A DNA stretch of 64,000 nucleotides from Allorhizobium ampelinum S4. GTDB lineage: Bacteria; Pseudomonadota; Alphaproteobacteria; Rhizobiales; Rhizobiaceae. The stretch lies in contig NC_011988.1 in assembly GCF_000016285.1 (NCBI RefSeq), positions 558,001-622,000 of the forward strand, given 5' to 3'. A program made the position numbers and the translations under genes. This document shows, piece after piece, positions 37,310-44,626 of the stretch; position 1 is the stretch's first letter; each line of letters opens with the position of its first letter. Under the pieces are notes generated by a model. That model was given only the letters and a program-made list of their open reading frames with translations, did not search any database and was not told the DNA's origin.

Positions 37310-38372
37310 GACCTTCAACGTTGCCGTCATTGGCCTTGGCATCGGCGCGCGTCATATCCGCGAGGGCTATATGCCGAATACGGATCTGTTCCGGGTTGCC
37401 ACCATTTGCGATCTTGATCCCGCTCGTCTGGCCCAGTTTGGCGAGGAGTTTTCTATCGCGGGACGGACCGATGATTTCGACGCCGTGCTCAACGATCCTT
37501 CCATCGACATTGTCGATATCTGCACGCCGCCCTCCACCCATTACGACCTGATCTTCAAGGCGTTGGACGCGGGCAAGCATGTGATCTGCGAAAAGCCGCT
37601 TGTCGGTTCGCTTGCGGAAATCGACCGGTTGATGATCCATGAGAAGACCGCCAAAGGCCGGTTGATGCCGATTTTCCAGTACCGTTACGGCGACGGCGTC
37701 CACAAGGCGCGCCGGATCATCGAGGCGGGTCTGGCGGGTAAAGCCTACATCGCTACGTCAGAAACCCATTGGACGCGGTTGTCGGACTATTACGCCGTGC
37801 CGTGGCGGGGCAAGTGGGCGACAGAACTTGGTGGCGTGCTGATGACCCATGCCATCCATATCAACGATATGTTGAGCTATCTGCTGGGGCCGGTCGCCTC
37901 GCTCTATGCCCGGGTCGCTACTCGCGTCAATCCGATTGAAGTGGAGGACTGCGTCAGCCTCAGCCTGGAAATGACAAGCGGTGCCTTGGCAACCGTGTCG
38001 GCGACGTTGGGTTCGGCGGAGGAAACCTCGCGGCTGAAGCTGTGCTTTGAACATGTGACCTTCGAAAGCAGCCATGCGCCTTACCATCCCGGCGGCGATC
38101 CCTGGCGGATCATTCCGGCCAATCCTGAGATCGGGCAGAAGATCGACGCCTTGCTTGAGGGTTGGGTGCCGATGGCCCAGCTGTTTTCCGGCCAGATGCA
38201 GGCTTTCCATGCCTGCCTGGTCAATGACACGCCGACGCCGGTCACGACGGAAGATGCCCGCCGCTCGCTGGAATTTCTCACCGCTTGCTATTGGAGCGCC
38301 ACTCATAAGCAGGAGGTGCATTTCCCAGTTGGCAGCGACAACGCCTATTACGATAGCTGGAGGCATAACTGA
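37302..38372 (+). CDS. Gfo/Idh/MocA-family oxidoreductase
   Basis: A 356-residue dehydrogenase: VAVIGLGIGARHIREGY at the nucleotide site, HVICEKPLVG, and GGVLMTHAIHINDMLSYLLG with the catalytic His/Asp. The start at 37302 overlaps the preceding stop; an in-frame upstream start at 37275 would extend back into that gene. It is translationally linked to the ATPase gene that follows (TGATG). Two MocA-type dehydrogenases in one transport operon suggest a two-step oxidation, or oxidation plus a later reduction, at a sugar ring. Confidence 0.88.
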   Translation: MSKTFNVAVIGLGIGARHIREGYMPNTDLFRVATICDLDPARLAQFGEEFSIAGRTDDFDAVLNDPSIDIVDICTPPSTHYDLIFKALDAGKHVICEKPLVGSLAEIDRLMIHEKTAKGRLMPIFQYRYGDGVHKARRIIEAGLAGKAYIATSETHWTRLSDYYAVPWRGKWATELGGVLMTHAIHINDMLSYLLGPVASLYARVATRVNPIEVEDCVSLSLEMTSGALATVSATLGSAEETSRLKLCFEHVTFESSHAPYHPGGDPWRIIPANPEIGQKIDALLEGWVPMAQLFSGQMQAFHACLVNDTPTPVTTEDARRSLEFLTACYWSATHKQEVHFPVGSDNAYYDSWRHN

Positions 38373-39466
38373 TGGCGACAAGCGTCACCCTGCAAAAGGT
38401 CTTCAAACGGTATGGCGCGCTTGAAGTGATCCATGGCGTGGATCTCGAGATCACGCCAGGAGAATTCGTGGTGTTTGTTGGCCCGTCCGGCTGCGGAAAA
38501 TCCACGCTGCTGCGGATGATCGCTGGGCTTGAGCCGATTTCCGGTGGCACTCTGCTGCTGGATGGGCAAAGGATGAACGAAGTGCCGGCGGCCAAGCGCG
38601 GCATTGCCATGGTTTTTCAGTCCTATGCGCTTTATCCTCATATGACTGTTTATAAAAACCTGGCCTTCGGTCTGGAAACGGCTGGCATGAAAAAGAAGGA
38701 TATCGAGCCGCGTGTCGAGCGGGCCGCCGATATCTTGCAGATCCAGCCGCTGCTGGGGCGCAAGCCCAAGGCTTTGTCCGGTGGTCAGCGTCAGCGCGTC
38801 GCCATCGGGCGGGCCATTGTGCGTGAGCCGAATATCTTCCTGTTCGACGAGCCCTTATCTAACCTCGATGCCGAATTGCGGGTGCAGATGCGTGTCGAGA
38901 TCGCCAAGCTCCATCAGAGCCTCGGCAATACCATGATCTATGTGACCCACGACCAGGTCGAAGCCATGACCATGGCTGACACAATCGTGGTGCTGAAAGG
39001 CGGCTATATCGAACAGGTCGGCGCGCCACTTGATCTCTATAACAATCCGAAAAACAAATTCGTTGCGGGCTTCATCGGTTCGCCGCGCATGAATTTCATC
39101 GATACCCGGCTGGTGGAGGCTGGAGACAGAACCGCTGTTGAGCTGAACGGCAAGCCGGTCGATCTGGCGCGGACAAGCCCCGGCGCACAGGTGGGGCAAA
39201 AAGTCAGCGTCGGTGTCCGGCCCGAACATCTCAGCCTGCGTCCAGCCGAAATTACCCTTGGCGAGGCGCATGTCGATCTGGTCGAGCATCTGGGCGGGCA
39301 GACCATTCTCTATTTGTCCATGCAGGACGGTCAGTCGATTGCCATGGTGATGGAAGACCAGCAGGCAATCCGCAAGGGCGAGAAGGTGACGATCCATATC
39401 GACTCGAAACGCTGCTATCTGTTTGACGATGCCGGAAACCGGGTAAACGGTGGTGTGAACCGATAG
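38372..39466 (+). CDS. ugpC: ABC sugar transporter ATP-binding protein (UgpC/MsmK/MalK class)
   Basis: A 364-residue ATPase with Walker A GPSGCGKST, the signature LSGGQRQRVAIGRA, Walker B IFLFDEPLSNLD and the switch His in VTHDQVEAM. The C-terminal OB-fold (TOBE) domain, including VGVRPEHLSLR, is typical of the MalK/UgpC class that energises CUT1 importers. It overlaps the upstream dehydrogenase by one base. It completes the importer operon; no strong intrinsic terminator follows. Confidence 0.93.
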   Translation: MATSVTLQKVFKRYGALEVIHGVDLEITPGEFVVFVGPSGCGKSTLLRMIAGLEPISGGTLLLDGQRMNEVPAAKRGIAMVFQSYALYPHMTVYKNLAFGLETAGMKKKDIEPRVERAADILQIQPLLGRKPKALSGGQRQRVAIGRAIVREPNIFLFDEPLSNLDAELRVQMRVEIAKLHQSLGNTMIYVTHDQVEAMTMADTIVVLKGGYIEQVGAPLDLYNNPKNKFVAGFIGSPRMNFIDTRLVEAGDRTAVELNGKPVDLARTSPGAQVGQKVSVGVRPEHLSLRPAEITLGEAHVDLVEHLGGQTILYLSMQDGQSIAMVMEDQQAIRKGEKVTIHIDSKRCYLFDDAGNRVNGGVNR

Positions 39467-39554
39467 GCAGGGCAGGCGTGCAAAAGCTTTGCGCCTTGGT
39501 TGGCGGGCCTTGCTATGCTATTGGGCGGCTTTTGCAGGATAAAGAGACGGCCCG

Positions 39555-40229
39555 ATGCTTCCCTGGATACAGCTTGACAGTGCAGCCATTCCCGATGGCG
39601 GCGGAGATCTGCGCCTGAAGCAGCGGGGCCAGGAATTCTCGATCATGCTTGGCGCCAACGAGCTGATGAACAGCCGGTTGAGCGGTTCGGAAGAGGCGCT
39701 GGCAACGCTTGCCTGCGAGAAGATAGGGGCCTGCGATAAGCCTAGCCTGCTGATCGGCGGGCTTGGCATGGGGTTTACCCTGCGTGCCGCCCTCGGCGTG
39801 TTGCAAGCCGATGCCCGGGTTACCGTGGCTGAACTGGTGCCGGCTGTTGTCGCCTGGGCGCGTGGGCCGATGGCGGAGGTTCATAAGGGCAGTCTCGATG
39901 ATCCGCGTGTCGATATTCATATCGGCGATGTCGGCGCGCTGATCCGCTCAAAACAGGCGGCCTATGATGCCATTCTGCTCGATGTGGACAATGGTCCGGA
40001 CGGATTGACCCGCGCCTCCAATGACAGTCTCTACAATGCTGCTGGACTGCGTGCCGCCAAAGCTGCCTTGCGGTCTAAAGGCGTGCTGGCCGTCTGGTCT
40101 TCTGCACCGGATGCCGCCTTTACCCGCAGGTTGCGAGAGGTGGGGTTCGTCACCGAAGAAGTCCAGGTGCGCGCCAACGGTAAACGCGGCGGGGCGCGCC
40201 ACCTGTTGTGGATGGCGGTCAACGGGTGA
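39555..40229 (+). CDS. Spermidine-synthase-like SAM-dependent methyltransferase
   Basis: A 224-residue Rossmann-fold protein. Motif I reads LLIGGLGMGFTLRAAL, followed by VTVAELVPAVVAWA and the acidic HIGDVGALI, a pattern shared with spermidine synthases and related methyltransferases. Compared with true spermidine synthase it is short and lacks the N-terminal strand domain, so an actual polyamine role is doubtful. The gene begins 88 bases after the importer operon and appears to be a separate unit. Its substrate is unknown. Confidence 0.78.
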   Translation: MLPWIQLDSAAIPDGGGDLRLKQRGQEFSIMLGANELMNSRLSGSEEALATLACEKIGACDKPSLLIGGLGMGFTLRAALGVLQADARVTVAELVPAVVAWARGPMAEVHKGSLDDPRVDIHIGDVGALIRSKQAAYDAILLDVDNGPDGLTRASNDSLYNAAGLRAAKAALRSKGVLAVWSSAPDAAFTRRLREVGFVTEEVQVRANGKRGGARHLLWMAVNG

Positions 40230-40250
40230 GATCATCAGAGTGGTGAGGCG

Positions 40251-40388
40251 ACGCTACAGCGCCGTGCGCCATATGTGGCGCACAAAGGTTCGCTGTAGAT
40301 CCTTATATTTGTTGCATAATTTTCTCTTTAAGTCGATTCCGGTTTAAAGAATTATGCAATAGATGCCAATTGATGGAGATCATTGGCA
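40251..40388. repeat. Extragenic palindromic repeat with nested hairpins
   Basis: Three inverted repeats in sequence: CTACAGCG 40254-40261 with CGCTGTAG 40291-40298, enclosing GTGCGCCA/TGGCGCAC (40264-40271 and 40276-40283); TTGCATAAT...ATTATGCAA (40312-40359) with an inner TCTTTAA/TTAAAGA pair; and TGCCAAT/ATTGGCA (40364-40388). I recognise the first two units as a repeat common between genes in Rhizobium and Agrobacterium. The assignment to a family is from memory and should be checked by alignment. The element may also end transcription of the upstream methyltransferase gene. Confidence 0.65.
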
Positions 40389-40433
40389 CTTTCAGTCAAT
40401 CGAGCGAAAAATGTCGAATTGAAGTGAAGAAAC

Positions 40434-40592
40434 AAAAAAGCCTGCCGCGGGAGGAGGTGCGGCAGGCTTTTTAAAAGAGTGAACAGCGGCTGGGAGGAGG
40501 AGTGCCACCGTTCCATCGGACGCCCCTAGGGAGGAGGAGTGGGTCGTCCGAGAGACGAAGCTTTGCGGGAGGAGGATGCATCGCTTCGTTGA
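40434..40592 (-). ncRNA. Anti-Shine-Dalgarno small RNA with four CCUCCUCCC hairpins (CcsR/cuckoo type)
   Basis: On the minus strand the motif CCTCCTCCC occurs four times at nearly regular spacing (plus-strand coordinates 40567-40575, 40529-40537, 40492-40500, 40449-40457). Each copy sits in the loop of its own hairpin: arms 40555-40561/40583-40589, 40517-40522/40545-40550, 40481-40490/40504-40513 (two G-T pairs), and 40440-40448/40459-40467. The last is a 9-bp stem followed by six T, an intrinsic terminator. Loop-exposed anti-SD motifs are the hallmark of the alphaproteobacterial CcsR/cuckoo/alpha-r14 RNAs, which lie beside DUF1127 genes as here. A TATTAT at 40603-40598 is a possible -10 box. 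It may instead be processed from a longer DUF1127 transcript. Confidence 0.88.
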
Positions 40593-40725
40593 GATAAATA
40601 ATACGCGACAAATGCCCAATTCATAGTCATTTTGTTGCAGTGCAGATATGCGTTAAATGCATGGGTATTTTGCAATGATTTGAGATCCAAATCGGACCGG
40701 TTTGCGTAGCGCAATTCCCAGACGC

Positions 40726-40752
40726 AAAAACGCCCGCGTCATCGGCGGGCGT
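40726..40752 (-). terminator. Intrinsic terminator after the DUF1127 gene
   Basis: On the minus strand an 8-bp GC-rich stem (ACGCCCGC and GCGGGCGT) with a 7-base loop is followed by TTTT, 27 bases past the DUF1127 stop. It separates that gene from the downstream anti-SD RNA, so the RNA either has its own promoter or relies on readthrough. Confidence 0.8.
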
Positions 40753-40778
40753 CGTTCAAGCAGCAATGTCGATATCGA

Positions 40779-40925
40779 TCAACCGGCAACGGAGGCCCGC
40801 GCAACGCGACGGATGTCGCTCCGTTCAATGCCGAGATCCTGCAACTCGCGGCTGGTCATGCGGCCAAGTTCGGAAACGGTCTGACGATACTTGCGCCAGT
40901 TGTTCAGGGAGCGTGCTACGTTCAT
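40779..40925 (-). CDS. DUF1127 small protein (CcaF1-like)
   Basis: A 48-residue arginine-rich protein: MNVARSLNNWRKYRQTVSEL, then the DUF1127 core SRELQDLGIERSDIRRV near residues 25-41. DUF1127 proteins of alphaproteobacteria are short, highly expressed under stress or in stationary phase; Rhodobacter CcaF1 of this family binds RNA and affects sRNA maturation and turnover. Start ATG 40925 follows AAAGGG. The neighbour downstream on the same strand is the anti-SD RNA, matching the Rhodobacter arrangement. No other gene overlaps it. Confidence 0.9.
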   Translation of the reverse strand: MNVARSLNNWRKYRQTVSELGRMTSRELQDLGIERSDIRRVARASVAG

Positions 40926-41160
40926 GATAATGCCCTTTCTGAGGACTGTCTGACGTCAGCAACCTTGGTTCGGTTCCGGCGTCGTTTCGATGATTGGAAT
41001 ATAAGCGTTCTTTCATCGTCCTAACAGAGACAAGGTCTCACGCCACCCATGCGTCAAATGCATGAGTAAGCGATGGCGGTCGCCTTTGGAAATTTGGGGT
41101 CCGATGTTTTCGGCAGCCCATATCCGTAGCGTTTATTCAGGTCACGAAATATTAAAATTC

Positions 41161-41185
41161 GGAACGGTGGCGCTTTCTCTTTGTT
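41161..41185 (+). promoter_or_regulatory. EcfG-type general stress promoter (GGAAC-N16-TGTT)
   Basis: GGAAC at 41161-41165 is followed after 16 bases by TGTT at 41182-41185. This is the alphaproteobacterial EcfG (RpoE2) consensus. It lies 71-86 bases before the short-chain dehydrogenase starts, a normal leader length. Confidence 0.65.
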
Positions 41186-41270
41186 TGCAAACAGTGGGGT
41201 TTTGAGGGTGCGGCTTGGATGCGCGCCCTCGACTATCCAGCAATAATCTTTAGAAATGAGAGCTGATCCG

Positions 41271-42128
41271 ATGATCGATAAACCGACGCCACCCTTTTCC
41301 AAGCAACAACAGTCTATTCCGGGACTGACCCGCGACATGGATCCCGTGCCGGATCACGGTGAAACGACCTATAAGGGTTCGGGGCGGCTTGCCGGCAAGA
41401 AGGCGGTAATAACAGGTGCTGATAGTGGCATCGGGCGCGCTGTGGCCTTGGCTTATGCCCGAGAGGGTGCTGATGTGCTGATCTCCTATCTCAGCGAACA
41501 TGAGGATGCCGAGGAAACCAAGCGCCTTGTGGAAGAGGCAGGCCGCAAGGCCGTGCTGGTGGCGGGCGACTTGCAAAAGGCCGACCATTGCCGCCTCATT
41601 ATAGACAAGGCGGTTGCCGAGCTTGGCGGCATCGATATTCTCGTCAACAACGCTGCCCACCAAAAGACCTTCGAGCAAATCGAGGATATCAGCGATGAGG
41701 AATGGGAATTGACGTTCAGGGTCAATATCCACGCGATGTTCTATCTGACCAAAGCAGCCGTCAAGCATATGAAGCCCGGTGCGGCGATTATCAATACAGC
41801 CTCGATCAACGCCGATACGCCGAGCCCCACTTTGCTGGCTTATGCAACGACCAAGGGTGCTATCCAGAATTTCACGGCAGGCCTCGCCCAGCTTCTGGCG
41901 GAAAGAGGTATCCGCGCCAATACTGTTGCGCCCGGCCCGATCTGGACGCCACTCATCCCTTCAACCATGCCGCCGGAACGGGTCTCGAGCTTTGGCGAGC
42001 AGGTGCCGATGAAACGACCGGGCCAACCGGCTGAACTTGCAACGGCCTATGTGATGCTGGCCGACCCGCTTTCAAGCTATGTTTCCGGCGCCACCATCGC
42101 AGTCACCGGTGGCAAGCCCATTATCTAG
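41271..42128 (+). CDS. Short-chain dehydrogenase/reductase (YghA/YhdF-like, stress-associated)
   Basis: A 285-residue SDR: the extended N-terminal lead (QQQSIPGLTRDMDPVPDHGE) is typical of the YghA/general-stress group. TGADSGIGRAVA is the NADP(H) loop, NNAAHQ the NNAG-like motif, and INTASINA...YATTKGAI gives the Ser, Tyr and Lys of the active site. It reduces aldehydes or ketones of unknown identity. ATG 41256 is an alternative start. The EcfG-type promoter upstream predicts induction by the general stress response, and a strong hairpin terminates the transcript. Confidence 0.88.
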   Translation: MIDKPTPPFSKQQQSIPGLTRDMDPVPDHGETTYKGSGRLAGKKAVITGADSGIGRAVALAYAREGADVLISYLSEHEDAEETKRLVEEAGRKAVLVAGDLQKADHCRLIIDKAVAELGGIDILVNNAAHQKTFEQIEDISDEEWELTFRVNIHAMFYLTKAAVKHMKPGAAIINTASINADTPSPTLLAYATTKGAIQNFTAGLAQLLAERGIRANTVAPGPIWTPLIPSTMPPERVSSFGEQVPMKRPGQPAELATAYVMLADPLSSYVSGATIAVTGGKPII

Positions 42129-42543
42129 CGGTTGTTGGGTGAATTGAAGTCCGGGTTCCCCGAAGAGACAAGCAAAACCAAGAAAAGTTTTCGTCGGTCA
42201 GGTTCAGATTGAACCTGACCGACTGTCGTTTTGCGGTAGTGGCGATGATGTGGATCGCGCTCTCTTGGCAGCGTGGCGGAAATGCATTGACCCTCTATTG
42301 TCGCTGCAGGAATACCCGATAAACTGCTGCATGATTCCTTCGGCTGAAAGGCTCAAGGAGAAAGCCATGCAGCAAGTATAGAATCGGGGCGGCGGGTTCT
42401 GTGCATCCCATGGGATGCTTGGCGCAGTCGTGTCTTGGAGGGGCGACGGTTGTGCAGTTTCGCCAGGCCTTTGTGCATACGGGTCTTGGTGCGAAACAGG
42501 GGCCGAAAAGCGTCTTGATCTCTTGCGGGTGGGGAGGGGTGGC
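42129..42543 (+). other. Intergenic region: terminator plus leader of the HWE kinase gene
   Basis: 415 bases between the SDR and the kinase. The first part holds the terminator at 42193-42236. An open frame from 42415 continues into the kinase, but its first 43 codons look non-coding and the G-rich stretch before the GTG at 42544 is the ribosome binding site. I see no other feature. Confidence 0.45.
42193..42236 (+). terminator. Strong hairpin terminator after the SDR gene
   Basis: A perfect 13-bp stem (arms 42193-42205 and 42211-42223) with a 5-base loop AGATT, followed by TGTCGTTTTG. It lies 65 bases past the SDR stop. Confidence 0.75.
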
Positions 42544-44313
42544 GTGAAAAAGAGACTGGTCGCTGTGGTCTTGACGGCGTTGTCACCGGCATTGGGAATG
42601 CTGGTTTACAATGAAGTGAGTGCGCGTGCCGAACGCTATGCCGAAGTTCATCGTCAGGTGTTCGAAACTGCCCGACAGGCGGCGTCCGAGGTGAAAAGCG
42701 TCGTGGAAGGCGTCAAGGCCCTGCTGATTGCCACCGCGGTTATTCCAGCGGTCGCCGGTCAGGATAAACAGGCCTGTACCGACGTTCTGAAATCGGTAGC
42801 CGCCAGAGTAACGCAGGTCCGCAATATCGTTGTTCTCGATCGCAATGGAAAACTGGTTTGCGACAATATGGGCTGGGAGGTCGGCAGCGACTTCAGCGAT
42901 CGCGACTATGTTCGGCAAGCTCTTCGGTCCGATGCGTTATCGGTTGGCGATTACACGGTCAGCCGGATCTCGAACGCACCAATCGTGCCAATGGCGCTGG
43001 CCATCAAGCAGGGATCCGAGACAGTTGGTGTGCTGGCGACGGCGGTGCATCTTGAGTGGCTGGAACAGCGCATCGTTCAGCGGGGCCTTCCGCCGGGCGG
43101 TTGGATCACCATTGCTGACCGCAACGGTATCGTGCTTGCCCGCAACCCGGGGCCTGAAAAATTCGTTGGCACCCAGATTCCACCGCCCTATCACACGCTG
43201 GTTCAAGCCCAACAACCCGGCACGACGGAACGTGTAGGTCAGGACGGAATACGCCGGATTATGGGTTATGTTCCTGTTTCACCCGACAATCCATTTTATG
43301 TCAGCGCCGGATTTTCGGCGGACCAGGCATTTGCGCCGATTGACCGAGCTTCTCTCTTGGGATTGGCGATGATCGCTGTGGGCGCAGGTCTCGCTCTCCT
43401 GGCGGCGTTTTTGATCGGAAATCGCTTCATCCTCGGCCCGATCACTCACATCGTTGCCGTTCTTCAGCGATGGCGCCAAGGGGATCTCGCGGCCAGAACC
43501 GGGATGACCGGGCGCTCCAGTGAATTGGGACAGGTTGGCGCCACGGTCGATAGTCTTCTGGACGAATTGGAAGCACGCCGATGTGAGGCAGCGCGCGCTG
43601 AAGAAAACCGCAAACTTGTGGCCAGAGAGCTGGCGCACCGTGTCAAGAATACGATGGCGATGATCCAGGCGATCGCAAGGCAGACGTTCAAGGACCGCTC
43701 GCAGGAAAATGGCGTTTTTGCCCGGCGCGTTGCAGCCCTTGCGGGAGCCTATGATATCCTTTTGTCGGAAGACTGGAAAAGTGCCGGGTTGCGCGATGTC
43801 CTCGAGCGGGCGCTTCAACCCTTCGATAGCGAGGGTGACAGGCGGATTGTTCTCCAGGGGGCAGCCTGCACCTTGCCGCCTGAGGCTGCTGTCGCGCTAT
43901 CGCTGATCGCGCATGAACTGGCCACAAATGCCGTGAAATACGGGTCTCTTCGCGAACGGGATGGACGTGTCAAGGTAGAATGGCGGCAAGAGCAGGATCG
44001 GATCGAGCTGCAATGGCGGGAAGAAGACGGGCCGCCGGTCGTTGATCCCACTCTTCAAGGTTCTGATCCCCAAGCCTCCGGTCTTAAAGGGGCCAGTGTC
44101 GAAGGGTTTGGGTCGCGGTTGATCCGCAGTGCTTTCCCTCGCAGCCTGTCTCCCAAGATCAGCAGCGATTTCCGGCCCGATGGTCTTCGTTTCCATCTTT
44201 CCTTCGCTGTGGTCCAGCCAGGGTTAGGGCAGTCGTCGGTGTCAGGGCAGTCCGAGACAGCGCAATCCGGTGCTTTGGATAAGCCGCAAACACTCGCCGC
44301 CTTGGAGGCTTGA
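42544..44313 (+). CDS. Membrane sensor histidine kinase of the HWE family with Cache-type periplasmic domain
   Basis: A 589-residue sensor kinase. TM1 at about residues 4-21, a periplasmic Cache-like sensor domain (VTQVRNIVVLDRNGKLVCDN, DYVRQALRS, GWITIADRNGIVLAR), TM2 at about 263-290, a HAMP segment (GPITHIVAVLQRWRQGDLAAR), then the HWE core. RELAHRVKNTMAMIQAIARQTF carries the phospho-acceptor His; the ATPase domain has ALSLIAHELATNAVKYGSL and the diagnostic W-R-E (LQWREEDGPP). The GTG at 42544 is chosen because GGGGAGGGG precedes it; the longer frame from 42415 lacks support. No response regulator is adjacent. Confidence 0.88.
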   Translation: MKKRLVAVVLTALSPALGMLVYNEVSARAERYAEVHRQVFETARQAASEVKSVVEGVKALLIATAVIPAVAGQDKQACTDVLKSVAARVTQVRNIVVLDRNGKLVCDNMGWEVGSDFSDRDYVRQALRSDALSVGDYTVSRISNAPIVPMALAIKQGSETVGVLATAVHLEWLEQRIVQRGLPPGGWITIADRNGIVLARNPGPEKFVGTQIPPPYHTLVQAQQPGTTERVGQDGIRRIMGYVPVSPDNPFYVSAGFSADQAFAPIDRASLLGLAMIAVGAGLALLAAFLIGNRFILGPITHIVAVLQRWRQGDLAARTGMTGRSSELGQVGATVDSLLDELEARRCEAARAEENRKLVARELAHRVKNTMAMIQAIARQTFKDRSQENGVFARRVAALAGAYDILLSEDWKSAGLRDVLERALQPFDSEGDRRIVLQGAACTLPPEAAVALSLIAHELATNAVKYGSLRERDGRVKVEWRQEQDRIELQWREEDGPPVVDPTLQGSDPQASGLKGASVEGFGSRLIRSAFPRSLSPKISSDFRPDGLRFHLSFAVVQPGLGQSSVSGQSETAQSGALDKPQTLAALEA

Positions 44314-44626
44314 AATGCGGCCTGCGGTCGCCTGAAAGATGGTTCATCCTGAATGGCCTGCCAAGTGGGGAAAGCTGTCGCCTGGATCTGGTTCCCCCCA
44401 TTGGCCGAGTTTGCGGATTTTATTGAAATTTTGCACAAGACAAATATAAAGTTCCTGCATCGCTCATTGAGGGCGGGTTTGGATCAGGGTGGACATTGAC
44501 TTAAAGCTAAAAATTCTGCCGTAGAATTCCCGCAATCGTCCCGGGTTAACGGAACTATGCGGCATCGCGATATTATTCCCCCTCTTTTGAACGATGCATT
44601 TGCCTGCATGGTCATGGAAGACAGAT
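44314..44626 (+). other. Intergenic region before the KaiC-like gene
   Basis: 313 bases between the HWE kinase and the KaiC-like gene, with no gene-like frame. It includes an AT-rich stretch (about 44415-44525) that should hold the promoter. A GGAAC at 44550-44554 resembles the EcfG -35 box, but no GTT lies at the right distance, so I do not call a stress promoter. Confidence 0.4.

Noticed and set aside
40441-40580. Four GGGAGGAGG blocks on the plus strand, which look like strong ribosome binding sites or a tandem repeat
   Set aside because: No coding frame follows any of them. On the minus strand each is the loop of a hairpin and the last ends in a T-run, so a minus-strand RNA explains them better.
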